Shown here: positions 49,768 through 58,074 of the stretch, piece after piece | Numbering within the stretch: the stretch's first letter is position 1 | Layout of the letters: the number at the start of each line of letters is the position of its first letter | Assembly: GCF_003351345.1 (NCBI RefSeq) | Contig: NZ_QQTO01000007.1 | Span: 186,001 to 250,000, forward strand | From: Allobosea caraganae | Lineage (GTDB): Bacteria > Pseudomonadota > Alphaproteobacteria > Rhizobiales > Beijerinckiaceae | Length of the DNA stretch: 64,000 nt | Direction of reading: 5' to 3' | The notes under the pieces: model-generated | What the model saw: only the letters and a program-made list of their open reading frames with translations | Database searches by the model: none | What the model was told of the DNA's origin: nothing | Translations under genes and position numbers: made by a program

Positions 49768-51594
49768 ATGTGCGGTATCGTCGGAATTCTGGGCAAGGAA
49801 GCCGTGGCGACGCAGGTGGTCGAGGCGCTCCGGCGGCTCGAATATCGCGGCTATGATTCCGCCGGTGTCGCGACGCTCGAAGGCGGTCTGCTGACCCGCC
49901 GCCGCGCCGAGGGCAAGCTCAAGAACCTCGAGATCCGCCTCTCCAACGAACCGCTCGAAGGCCTGATCGGCATCGGCCACACCCGCTGGGCGACGCATGG
50001 CAAGCCCAACGAGACTAATGCCCACCCGCACGCGACCGAGCGGCTCGCGGTGGTCCATAACGGCATCATCGAGAACTTCCGCGAACTTCGCGCCGAGCTC
50101 GAAGCCGACGGCCACGTCTTCCAGACCGAGACCGACACCGAGGTCGTCGCCCATCTCGTCACCCGCGAGATGGATCGGGGCAAGGATGCCGCCGCCGCGG
50201 TCGGCGCCAGCCTGCCGCTGCTGCGCGGCGCCTTTGCGCTCGCCTTCCTGTTCCAGGGCGAGGAAGACCTGCTGATCGGCGCCCGCCGCGGCTCGCCGCT
50301 CGCGGTCGGCATCGGCGACGGCGAGATGTACCTGGGCTCGGATGCGCTGGCGCTGGCGCCCTTCACCAACCTGATCGCCTATCTGGAGGAGGGCGACTGG
50401 GTCGTCCTCAACCGCAAGGGGGCGAGCTTCTTCGACAAGGCCAATAAGCCCGTCACGCGCCGGGCGCAGCGCGTCGCCGCCGGCGCCTTCCTGGTCGAGA
50501 AGGGCAACCACCGCCATTTCATGGCGAAGGAGATCTACGAGCAGCCCGAGGTCGTCGGCCACACGCTGACGCAATATCTCGACATGGTCGCCGGCAAGGT
50601 CCGTCTGCCCTTCGAGGCCAAGTTCGACTGGCAGGCGCTGTCGCGCCTCTCGGTCTCGGCCTGCGGCACGGCCTATTATGCCGGGCTGACCGCGAAATAC
50701 TGGTTCGAGAAGCTCGCCCGCCTGCCGGTCGAGATCGATGTCGCCTCCGAGTTCCGCTATCGCGAGGCGCCGCTGCCGAAGGACGGGCTGGCGCTCTTCG
50801 TCTCGCAATCGGGCGAGACCGCCGACACGCTGGCCTGCCTGCGCTATGCCCGCCAGGAACAGCAGCACGTGCTTTCGGTCGTCAACGTCACGACCTCGAC
50901 CATCGCCCGCGAGAGCGACGTCGTCGCCCCGACGCTGGCCGGCCCCGAGATCGGCGTCGCCTCGACCAAGGCCTTCACCTGCCAGCTGACCACGCTGGCC
51001 TGCCTCGCGCTCGCCGCCGCCCGGGCCCGCGGCGCGATCACCGCCGAGGACGAGGCCAGGCACGTCCAGAACCTGATCGCGCTGCCCGGCCTGATGGCCA
51101 AGGCGCTGGAACTGGAGCCGCAGATCGAGGCGCTCGCCCGCGAACTCTCCAAGGCCCGCGACGTGCTCTATCTCGGCCGCGGCACGAGCTTCCCGATGGC
51201 GCTGGAAGGTGCGTTGAAGCTCAAGGAAATCAGCTACATCCACGCCGAAGGTTATCCGGCGGGCGAGCTCAAGCACGGGCCGATCGCGCTGATCGACGAG
51301 GCCATGCCGGTGATCGTCATCGCTCCGCACGACGCGCTCTTCGAGAAGACGGCGTCGAACATGCAGGAGGTCGCGGCCCGCGGTGGCCGCATCATCCTCA
51401 TCACCGACGCCAGGGGCGCGGCCGAATGCGGCATCACGCCTGAGGCGACGATCGTGATGCCCGACATGGACCCGCTCTTCGCGCCGATCGTCTACGCCCT
51501 GCCGATCCAGATGATCGCCTATCAGACGGCTGTCTTCATGGGCAAGGACGTCGACCAGCCGCGCAACCTGGCCAAATCCGTCACGGTCGAGTAG
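49768..51594 (+). CDS. glmS: Glutamine-fructose-6-phosphate aminotransferase
   Basis: First committed step to amino sugars: fructose 6-phosphate and glutamine to glucosamine 6-phosphate. 608 residues. The N-terminal nucleophile cysteine is residue 2 (MCGIVGILGKEAVA), with GIGHTRWATHGKPNETNAHP in the glutaminase domain. Two SIS sugar-binding domains follow (SACGTAYYAGL, FVSQSGETADTLACLRYA, GRGTSFPMALEGALKLKEIS), ending in DVDQPRNLAKSVTVE. It ends 4 bases before the convergent DUF454 gene. Confidence 0.98.
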   Translation: MCGIVGILGKEAVATQVVEALRRLEYRGYDSAGVATLEGGLLTRRRAEGKLKNLEIRLSNEPLEGLIGIGHTRWATHGKPNETNAHPHATERLAVVHNGIIENFRELRAELEADGHVFQTETDTEVVAHLVTREMDRGKDAAAAVGASLPLLRGAFALAFLFQGEEDLLIGARRGSPLAVGIGDGEMYLGSDALALAPFTNLIAYLEEGDWVVLNRKGASFFDKANKPVTRRAQRVAAGAFLVEKGNHRHFMAKEIYEQPEVVGHTLTQYLDMVAGKVRLPFEAKFDWQALSRLSVSACGTAYYAGLTAKYWFEKLARLPVEIDVASEFRYREAPLPKDGLALFVSQSGETADTLACLRYARQEQQHVLSVVNVTTSTIARESDVVAPTLAGPEIGVASTKAFTCQLTTLACLALAAARARGAITAEDEARHVQNLIALPGLMAKALELEPQIEALARELSKARDVLYLGRGTSFPMALEGALKLKEISYIHAEGYPAGELKHGPIALIDEAMPVIVIAPHDALFEKTASNMQEVAARGGRIILITDARGAAECGITPEATIVMPDMDPLFAPIVYALPIQMIAYQTAVFMGKDVDQPRNLAKSVTVE

Positions 51595-51598
51595 CGCC

Positions 51599-51997
51599 TC
51601 ACTCCTCGCGGGCCGGCTCCGGCCGGCTCGCGACATAGGCGCCAGACGCCAGCAGGCAGAGCCCGGTCGCCCAGAGCGCGATCGGCGGCGCCGAAGTCAG
51701 CGCCACCAACCCGAAGCTCAGCAGCATCGAGCTGCAGGCGATCAGCTTCGCCTTGCGGTCGATCACGCCGCTCTCGCGCCAGCGCAGCACGTGCGGCCCG
51801 AGCCGCTCATGCCCCAGCAGCCAGGCCTCGAAACGCGGCGACGACCGCGAAAAGCACCAGGCGGCGGCGATCAGGAAGACCGTGCCCGGCATCAGCGGCA
51901 GGATGAGCCCGATCACGCCGAGCGCGGTGAAGACCCAGCCCGCGGCCAGCAGCAGGGCGCGGCGCCATCCTGATCCGTGCCCGGGTGCGTCGCTCAC
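51599..51997 (-). CDS. DUF454 (YbaN-like) inner membrane protein
   Basis: 132 residues from GTG at 51997, which has AAGGA five bases upstream; ATG at 52066 would add 23 residues but lacks a ribosome site. Four hydrophobic stretches are visible: LLLAAGWVFTALGVIGLILP, GTVFLIAAAWCFSRSS, then LIACSSMLLSFGLVALTS and IALWATGLCLLASGAYVA. The motif LPLMPGTVFLIAAAWCFSRS is typical of DUF454. Function unknown. Convergent with glmS and divergent from DUF502. Confidence 0.87.
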   Translation of the reverse strand: MSDAPGHGSGWRRALLLAAGWVFTALGVIGLILPLMPGTVFLIAAAWCFSRSSPRFEAWLLGHERLGPHVLRWRESGVIDRKAKLIACSSMLLSFGLVALTSAPPIALWATGLCLLASGAYVASRPEPAREE

Positions 51998-52139
51998 GTG
52001 GGTCCTTGCCTGAAATTCACCCAAGGCAGGGCTGGTCAGCGCCTGCCGCTCGGCTATCCTGCTCATATCGCGGCACGGGGCCGTCGAGACAAGGCTCTCT
52101 ATCGGGCAGGGTCTTACAGGGAAGGTCTTCGGGACTGTC

Positions 52140-52853
52140 ATGAACGCTGCCGGCCCGCCCGACCCCCGCCTCGTCATTCAGCCGGACCTGTTGCGCCCCA
52201 GCGCCGGCACGCGGCTGCGGCGCTATTTCCTCACCGGCCTCGTCATCGCCGGGCCCGTGGCGATCACGCTTTGGGTGACCTGGTGGTTCATCGGCCTGAT
52301 CGACGGGATGGTGAAGGCGCTGATCCCGCCGAGCTACCTGCCCGAGGCCTATTTGCCTTATTCGATCCCGGGCTTCGGTCTCGTCATCGGCCTGATCGGC
52401 CTGACCCTGCTCGGCTTCCTCACCGCCAACCTCGTCGGCCGCACATTGCTGGATGCCGGCGAGGCGATCCTGAATCGCATGCCGGTGGTGCGCAGCCTCT
52501 ACAAGGGCGTGAAGCAGGTCTTCGAGACCATCTTCTCGCAATCGGGCACCTCGTTCCGCAAGGTCGGCATGGTGCAATTCCCGCAGCCCGGCATGTGGTC
52601 GATCGTCTTCATCGCGCAGGAGGCGGCGCCCGAGATCGCCGGCGCCTTGCCCGATGGCGACGAGCAGATCGGCGTCTTCCTGCCCTGCACGCCGAACCCG
52701 ACCACCGGCTTCTTCTTCTATCTGCCGCGCAAGGAGGTGGTCGAGCTCTCGATCTCGGTCGAGGACGGCGCCAAGCTGGTCATGTCGGCCGGCCTGATCC
52801 AGCCGGGCGAGGTGCAGCCCAAGGCGGCGCAGGCTGATGAGCCGCAGAAGTGA
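52140..52853 (+). CDS. DUF502 membrane protein
   Basis: 237 residues. Two N-terminal transmembrane helices: RRYFLTGLVIAGPVAITLWV and the segment LVIGLIGLTLLGFLTANLVG, followed by a soluble domain with RMPVVRSLYKGVKQVFETIF and FLPCTPNPTTGFFFYLPRKE, both hallmarks of DUF502. Function unknown; in plants the relative LCV/COV is linked to trafficking. In related genomes it is found near glmS and recG. Plus-strand start ATG at 52140. Confidence 0.9.
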   Translation: MNAAGPPDPRLVIQPDLLRPSAGTRLRRYFLTGLVIAGPVAITLWVTWWFIGLIDGMVKALIPPSYLPEAYLPYSIPGFGLVIGLIGLTLLGFLTANLVGRTLLDAGEAILNRMPVVRSLYKGVKQVFETIFSQSGTSFRKVGMVQFPQPGMWSIVFIAQEAAPEIAGALPDGDEQIGVFLPCTPNPTTGFFFYLPRKEVVELSISVEDGAKLVMSAGLIQPGEVQPKAAQADEPQK

Positions 52854-52901
52854 GCTATATCTGACCTTGCGTCAGCATTCGCGGGACGAAAATGCCTTGG
52901 G

Positions 52902-53822
52902 ATGAGGGCTTTATTCCCTTGGCATAAGCTTCCGCCAGATGATTTGCTCACGATCCGCGATGGCAAATCAGGCGAGGCCGAGGTGCAGACCTATTTGAGC
53001 GAGGGCAAGTGGGGCAAGTTCCTGCTCCTGCGCGGCGACCTGATCAGCCAGTACGTCAGCATGTACGGCGAGTGGGCGGAAACCGAGGTCGACCTGTTCA
53101 AGACCTTGCTGCCGCGCGACGGAATCTGCATCGAGGTCGGCACCAATATGGGCACGCTTGCAGTGCCGATCTCGCGGATCTGCGAGGAGGGGGCGGTCTA
53201 TTGCTTCGAGCCGCAACGGCCGATCTTCCACATTCTCTGCGCCAATATCGCGCTCAACAACCGCCTGAACGTCTTTGCCCGCAACGAGGCGGTCGGCGAG
53301 ACCGACGAGCTGATCTCGATCGAGACCGGCTCCTATGACGCCACCTGGAACTATGGCGCCTTCTCGCTCGGCCGCGGCTTCAGCAACGAGCTGAGCTTTA
53401 CCGGCCCGGTCCAGCGCGAGACGGTCAGGATGGTCCAGCTCGACAGGGACCTCCAGATCGCGGCCCTGTCCCGGATCGACCTGCTCAAGATCGACGTGGA
53501 GGGCTTCGAGCCGGCCGTGCTGCGCGGCGCGCGGGAGCTGATCACCAGGCATCGCCCCTATATCTTCGTCGAGGCCAACACCAGGGCAGGCTTCGACGAC
53601 TGCATGCTGGAATTGGGCGGGCACGGCTATACCGGCCACTGGTACATCGCCGGCCGCTACCGTCAGGACAATTTCGCCCGCTCGCCCTTCGGCATCGCCG
53701 GCTGGGACACGAACCTGATCTTCCACCACGCGTCGCGCCCGCCGCTCCAGGGCAACCTGCCGAAGGCGAGCAGCTTCGACGACCTGGCGACCGGCCTGAC
53801 GGTCCTCACGCAGTTTCCATGA
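52902..53822 (+). CDS. FkbM family methyltransferase
   Basis: 306 residues. The SAM-binding core starts ICIEVGTNMGTLAVPISRIC, with VYCFEPQRPIFHILCANIAL as motif II and IDLLKIDVEGFEPAVLRGAR as the FkbM signature. The C-terminus has FVEANTRAGFDDCMLELGGH. FkbM proteins O-methylate sugars or polyketides; a cell-surface glycan target is possible but unproven. It lies between DUF502 and a convergent AraC gene, breaking the usual glmS-DUF502-recG neighbourhood. An out-of-frame start a few bases earlier (MPWDEG) is only a shadow. Confidence 0.88.
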   Translation: MRALFPWHKLPPDDLLTIRDGKSGEAEVQTYLSEGKWGKFLLLRGDLISQYVSMYGEWAETEVDLFKTLLPRDGICIEVGTNMGTLAVPISRICEEGAVYCFEPQRPIFHILCANIALNNRLNVFARNEAVGETDELISIETGSYDATWNYGAFSLGRGFSNELSFTGPVQRETVRMVQLDRDLQIAALSRIDLLKIDVEGFEPAVLRGARELITRHRPYIFVEANTRAGFDDCMLELGGHGYTGHWYIAGRYRQDNFARSPFGIAGWDTNLIFHHASRPPLQGNLPKASSFDDLATGLTVLTQFP

Positions 53823-53856
53823 GGCGACGAGCGCTGCGGGTCGCGCCCCATGGCGG

Positions 53857-53886
53857 CCCGCCGCCCGCTTGAGGGCAGGCGGCGGG
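53857..53886. terminator. GC-rich hairpin between convergent genes
   Basis: CCCGCC pairs with GGCGGG and GCCC with GGGC, leaving an AGGC bulge and a 6-base loop. It has no T-run; likely a bidirectional transcript-end hairpin for the FkbM and AraC genes. Confidence 0.45.
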
Positions 53887-53895
53887 AGGTTCGGC

Positions 53896-54729
53896 TCAGT
53901 CCTTCAGCGCCAGCCAGATCTCGATCACGCCGTTCCCGGTCGCACCATTGAAGCGCTCGTCCATCCGCTCCAGCGTCGGCCCGTCGGCGGGCTTGCGCCC
54001 GGATTTCGGCAGCCAGCCGCGAAAGATCGCCTCGTAGGTCTGCTTGATGCCGGTGACGTGGCCGCGATGCTCGAACACGGCGTAGCTCTGCTCCGGCACG
54101 CGGGTGCGCTCGAACTCGGCTGGCAGGTCGGTGAAGTCGGAGACCTCGGCGCCGGCGATGTAGTCGAAATTGCCGTGGTCGTCGCAATTATAGCTGACGC
54201 CATAGGCGATATAGCCGACCTGACCGGGGATATGCCCGAAATGCGGGGCGATCCTTTGCCAGAGCGAGGGGATGCCGGAGGTGTTCTCATAGGAGAAGCG
54301 CCCGCCATAGCCGGCGATCAGCACGGGCTTGCCGGTGACGAAGCGCGGCTCTGGCAGGGTGATACTGGTTTCGCTGTGCATGGAGAGGGGCTCCGCAAGT
54401 TTCAGTGACGAGAGGTCGCCCCTCGCGCGCAGCTCTTCCGGCGTGATGCCGAACTGCTCGCGAAAGGCGCGCGTGAACGCCTCGTGAGAGCCGTAGCCCC
54501 AATCCAGCGCGACCGAGAGGATGTCGGGCGCACCCTCGGCGAGCTGGCGCGCCGCCTCCGAGAGCCGGCGCTCGCGCACGTAGCGCATGATCGAGCGGCC
54601 GGTCGCCACGCCGAAGGCGCGGCAGAGATGGAAGCGCGACACGCCGCTGACCTCGGCGATCTCGTCGAGCGAGAGATCGGAGGCGAAGCGGCTCTCGATG
54701 CACCAGACGGCTTTCTTGATCGGGTCCAT
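53896..54729 (-). CDS. AraC-family regulator with GyrI-like effector domain
   Basis: 277 residues, DNA-binding domain first. Residues 1-110 hold two helix-turn-helix motifs: SLDEIAEVSGVSRFHLCRAF and SVALDWGYGSHEAFTRAFRE followed by FGITPEELRARG. The C-terminal half (from about residue 125) is a GyrI-like small-molecule-binding domain (RFVTGKPVLIAGYGGRFSYE, YIAGAEVSDFTDLPAEFERT). This is the Rob/SoxS-like layout in which a ligand controls activation. Ligand and targets are unknown; the adjacent FkbM gene is convergent and not an obvious target. Confidence 0.9.
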   Translation of the reverse strand: MDPIKKAVWCIESRFASDLSLDEIAEVSGVSRFHLCRAFGVATGRSIMRYVRERRLSEAARQLAEGAPDILSVALDWGYGSHEAFTRAFREQFGITPEELRARGDLSSLKLAEPLSMHSETSITLPEPRFVTGKPVLIAGYGGRFSYENTSGIPSLWQRIAPHFGHIPGQVGYIAYGVSYNCDDHGNFDYIAGAEVSDFTDLPAEFERTRVPEQSYAVFEHRGHVTGIKQTYEAIFRGWLPKSGRKPADGPTLERMDERFNGATGNGVIEIWLALKD

Positions 54730-54821
54730 GGCACTCTCACGAAACGGCGCGACGATGTCGGAGGCAAGACCGGCCCGCTTGATCAGGATTGCTGCGAACG
54801 GAGATATAAGGAAGAAACACG

Positions 54822-54929
54822 CCGTCATCCCGGACAAGCGGCGAAGCCGCGCAGATCCGGGATCCATCGTAGAGCACGGAGCCCTACGATGGATCCCGGC
54901 GCTCCGCTCTGCTGCGGCCGGGATGACGG
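54822..54929. repeat. Dispersed palindromic repeat (CGTCATCCCGG type)
   Basis: About 108 bases bounded by CCGTCATCCCGG and CCGGGATGACGG (12-bp inverted ends, one mismatch at most). An inner stem ATCCATCGTAG / CTACGATGGAT surrounds a short loop. It lies between the AraC gene and the 3' end of recG. Confidence 0.9.
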
Positions 54930-54950
54930 CGCGGGTTTTTGAACGTTGTA

Positions 54951-57053
54951 CTATCCGGCCCGCAGCAGCCTGATCGCGACGTCGCGCTCGAACAGGTAGA
55001 GCAACGTCCTGACCGCCTGGCCGCGCGGCGTCTCCAGTTGCGGGTCGCGTTCGATCAGGAGGCGCGCGTCGTCGCGCGCCGCCGCCAGCAGGTCGCCGTC
55101 GATCTCCGGCCGGGCGATGCGCCAGTCGGGCGAGCCGGACTGCTTGGTGCCGAGCACCTCGCCCTCGCCGCGCAGGCGCAAATCCTCCTCGGCGATGCGA
55201 AAACCGTCCTCGGTCTCGCGCATGATCGTCAGCCGCGCCTCCGCCACCGGCCCGAGCGGACCCTTGTAGAGCAAGAGGCAGGTCGAGGCGGCCGATCCGC
55301 GCCCGATCCGCCCGCGCAGCTGGTGCAGCTGGGCAAGGCCAAAGCGCTCGGCATGCTCGATCACCATTACGCTGGCATTGGGCACGTCGACGCCGACCTC
55401 GATCACCGTGGTCGAGACCAGGATGCGGGTCTCGCCGGCCGAGAAGGCGGCCATCGCCGCATCCTTGTCGCGCCCAGGCATCTGGCCGTGCAGCAGCCCG
55501 ACCTTGGCGCCGAACAGCTCGCGCAGCGCCTCGTAGCGCTCCTGCGCGGCGGCGACGTCGAGCGTGTCGGATTCCTGCACGAGCGGGCAGACCCAATAGA
55601 CCTGAGCGCCGGCATCGACCGCGCGCCCGACCGCGCCGACGACCTCGTCGAGGCGCTCCGACGAGATCGCCCGCGTCACGATCGGCTTCCGGCCCGCCGG
55701 CTTCTCCGAGAGCACGGATATGTCCATGTCGCCGAACCAGGTCAACGACAGCGTGCGCGGGATCGGCGTCGCCGTCATCACCAGGATGTCGACCGCCTCG
55801 CCCTTGGACCCCAGCAGCAGGCGCTGGTGCACGCCGAAGCGGTGCTGCTCGTCGACCACGGCGAGCGCGAGGTCGCGGAAGACCACGCCCTCCTGGAACA
55901 GCGCATGCGTGCCGACGGCGATGTCGATCTCGCCATTCGCCAGCCCTTCCAGCACCTGCCGCCGCCCGGCGCCTTTCTCGCGCCCGGTCAGCAAGGCGAG
56001 CCTCAGCCCGGCCTTGTCGGCGAGCGGGGCCAGTCGTTCGGCATGCTGGCGGGCCAAGATCTCGGTCGGCGCCATCATCACCGATTGCCGCCTGGCCTCC
56101 GCGGCGGCGGCCATCGCCAGTAGCGCGACGACCGTCTTGCCGGAGCCGACATCGCCCTGCAGCAGCCGCAGCATGCGCTCCGGCTTCTCCATATCGGCAT
56201 GGATGTCGGCGACGGCCTCGCGCTGGCCATTGGTCAGCGAGAAGGGCAGGGCGGCTTCGATCGCGCGGCGCAGCTTGCCGTCGCCCGCTGTGACGCGGCC
56301 TGCCGCCTTCTTCTGCTGCCGGCGCACCAGCGCAAGCGCGATCTGGCTCGCCAGCAACTCGTCATAGCCGACGCGCCTGCGCGCGATCGTGTCGCCCTCG
56401 ACGGCGCGCAGGTCGGGTGGATGATGCAGCGCCTGCATCGCCTCAAAGAACGTCGGAAAGCTGCTCTTGGCGTGGAAGCCGGGATCCTGCCATTCGGCCA
56501 GATCGGGGCATTTCTCGGCGGCGCCGGCGGCGATCCGCGTCATCACCCGTGGACCGATCCCTTCGGTCAGGCCATAGACCGGCTCGATCGCCGGCAGGCT
56601 GGCGAAGGCTTTTGCATCCATGATCCGGTCGGGATGCACCATCTGGCGCATGCCGTCCCAGAGTTCGAGCTTGCCGGAGATGATGCGGTACTCGCCGATC
56701 GGCAGCGTCAGCAGCAGGTGCCGGACATCGGCGTGGAAGAAGACCAGCGTCACATCGCCGCTCTCGTCCTCGACCAGGACGCGATAGGGCGCCTTGGCCT
56801 TGCCGGCGGGCGCCGGGCGATGCTCGGCGACGCGGGCCGAGAAGGTCGCGATCTCGCCGACCGGCGCGTCGGCGATGCTCGGGCTCGGCCGCCGGTCGAC
56901 CGCGCCGGTGGGCAAGTGGAACAGCAGGTCGATGACGCGCGCGCCTTGCGTCTCGTCGCCGAGCAGCTTGTCCAGCAGCTTGCCGAGCTTGGGGCCGACG
57001 CCGGAGAGCGTCGTCGCCGGTGCAAACAGCGGATCGAGGATGGATGGACGCAA
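54951..57053 (-). CDS. recG: ATP-dependent DNA helicase RecG
   Basis: Remodels stalled forks and branched DNA by pushing fork reversal. 700 residues, normal length. N-terminal wedge (OB) domain up to about residue 200; helicase motifs MLRLLQGDVGSGKTVVALLA (Walker A), VVDEQHRFGVHQRLLLG (DExQ box), VMTATPIPRTLSLTWFGDMD (motif III), and QLHQLRGRIGRGSAASTCLL (motif VI). The C-terminal RecG domain has ILEEDLRLRGEGEVLG-like EEDLRLRGEGEVLGTKQSGS. Divergent from sdhE across a repeat-containing 206-base gap. Confidence 0.97.
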   Translation of the reverse strand: MRPSILDPLFAPATTLSGVGPKLGKLLDKLLGDETQGARVIDLLFHLPTGAVDRRPSPSIADAPVGEIATFSARVAEHRPAPAGKAKAPYRVLVEDESGDVTLVFFHADVRHLLLTLPIGEYRIISGKLELWDGMRQMVHPDRIMDAKAFASLPAIEPVYGLTEGIGPRVMTRIAAGAAEKCPDLAEWQDPGFHAKSSFPTFFEAMQALHHPPDLRAVEGDTIARRRVGYDELLASQIALALVRRQQKKAAGRVTAGDGKLRRAIEAALPFSLTNGQREAVADIHADMEKPERMLRLLQGDVGSGKTVVALLAMAAAAEARRQSVMMAPTEILARQHAERLAPLADKAGLRLALLTGREKGAGRRQVLEGLANGEIDIAVGTHALFQEGVVFRDLALAVVDEQHRFGVHQRLLLGSKGEAVDILVMTATPIPRTLSLTWFGDMDISVLSEKPAGRKPIVTRAISSERLDEVVGAVGRAVDAGAQVYWVCPLVQESDTLDVAAAQERYEALRELFGAKVGLLHGQMPGRDKDAAMAAFSAGETRILVSTTVIEVGVDVPNASVMVIEHAERFGLAQLHQLRGRIGRGSAASTCLLLYKGPLGPVAEARLTIMRETEDGFRIAEEDLRLRGEGEVLGTKQSGSPDWRIARPEIDGDLLAAARDDARLLIERDPQLETPRGQAVRTLLYLFERDVAIRLLRAG

Positions 57054-57188
57054 TCGGCCTCGCAGGACATGTCAGGAGTGTGGCGAACGCGGCGGTTGGG
57101 CCGCTGACTTCGCCCGACTCCCTCGCTATATAGCCGGAGACGGCAGGCTCCGCGACGGGGCCGGCCCGTTTCTCGTTTTCGTGCCCAA

Positions 57189-57237
57189 GAGCATGGCGCG
57201 AAAAAGTGGATGCCGGTTTTTCGCGTAAGCCATGCTC
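57189..57237. repeat. GAGCATGGC palindrome (same family as 42714)
   Basis: Perfect 9-bp inverted repeat GAGCATGGC / GCCATGCTC with a nested GCGAAAAA / TTTTTCGC stem. The central AAGTGGATGCCGGTTTTTCG corresponds to the CCGGTGCCCACTTTTCGG core of the copy at 42714-42756 on the opposite strand. It sits just before sdhE, between the divergent recG and sdhE genes. Confidence 0.85.
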
Positions 57238-57259
57238 CAACTTTTGGGTGAGGATGACG

Positions 57260-57556
57260 ATGTCCGGCACGACCCGCACCAGCGCCGATCTCGACCCGCG
57301 CCGCCGCAAGCTGCTTTTCCGCGCCTGGCATCGCGGCATGCGCGAGATGGACCTGATCATGGGCCGCTTCGCCGATGCCGAGATCGGCACGCTGAGCGAG
57401 GCCGAGCTCGACGAGTTCGAGCAGCTGATCGAGGTGCTCGACCGCGACCTGCTGTCTTGGGTGACGGGGGAGGCCGAGGTGCCGGGGAACTACGACTCGG
57501 AGCTGTTCCGGCGGCTGAAGAGCTTTCATCACCACGAAAAGCCGATTCACGTCTGA
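57260..57556 (+). CDS. sdhE: FAD assembly factor SdhE
   Basis: Small chaperone that helps attach FAD to SdhA and other flavoproteins. 98 residues from the ATG at 57260, with GAGG seven bases upstream (an ATG at 57254 sits too close to it). The signature RGxxE-type motif is in RAWHRGMREMDLIMGRFAD, followed by LSEAELDEFEQLIEVLDRDL and SWVTGEAEVP. Length fits the alphaproteobacterial form. An Imm50-type gene follows after 23 bases; the usual neighbour mfd comes next. Confidence 0.92.
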   Translation: MSGTTRTSADLDPRRRKLLFRAWHRGMREMDLIMGRFADAEIGTLSEAELDEFEQLIEVLDRDLLSWVTGEAEVPGNYDSELFRRLKSFHHHEKPIHV

Positions 57557-57579
57557 GCGCAATCCGAGGCTGCCGTTCC

Positions 57580-58074
57580 ATGACTTCAGAAGACGATGCC
57601 CGCATCGCCGACACCGTCCTCGTCCTAAAGTCGATTCCAGGCGGGACCGAATTGCTGGATTGGTTTTGCGGCAGACCAGAATTCGGTGATGGCGAAATTC
57701 TCGACCTCAACCTGAACCGACGCGGCGCGTCCTTGAGCGTAGCGACCATGGTCAGTGAGAAGGGGCATTATGGCGGGCCGCCATTTAAGCACGCTCTGAT
57801 CACGTTCACTTTCAAAGAAGGAGACATGATCGATGTGTCACTCCAAGGGTTCAGCCATCAGAATGTGATCGGCGGCATGTCGTTGCGCTTCGCTAAGGAC
57901 TCGGCCGTTGATGGTCGCCTCGTCGGCTTCGGCCTTGGCCAGGGCGACATCGAATTTGAGATTGAGCCCTGCTTCGGTGCCTTCGGCACGCTGCGCGCCT
58001 CGGTCGAGAAGATCACCATCACTCCGGTCGCCGATTATCAGACGGCCGACGAAGCCATATCGGTTGTTGAATGA
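57580..58074 (+). CDS. Imm50-type immunity protein (orphan)
   Basis: 164 residues. The order and spacing of ELLDWFCGRPEFGDGEILDL, KHALITFTFKEGDMIDVSLQ, GFSHQNVIGGMSLRF and FEIEPCFGAFGTLRAS match the Imm50 family of polymorphic-toxin immunity proteins. No toxin, Rhs or secretion gene is nearby. The gene reads visibly lower in GC than sdhE and mfd (for example CCATTTAAGCACG and TTCAAAGAAGGAG), suggesting transfer. Its stop overlaps the mfd start (ATGA). Cytosolic, no signal peptide. Family assignment is by eye. Confidence 0.72.
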   Translation: MTSEDDARIADTVLVLKSIPGGTELLDWFCGRPEFGDGEILDLNLNRRGASLSVATMVSEKGHYGGPPFKHALITFTFKEGDMIDVSLQGFSHQNVIGGMSLRFAKDSAVDGRLVGFGLGQGDIEFEIEPCFGAFGTLRASVEKITITPVADYQTADEAISVVE

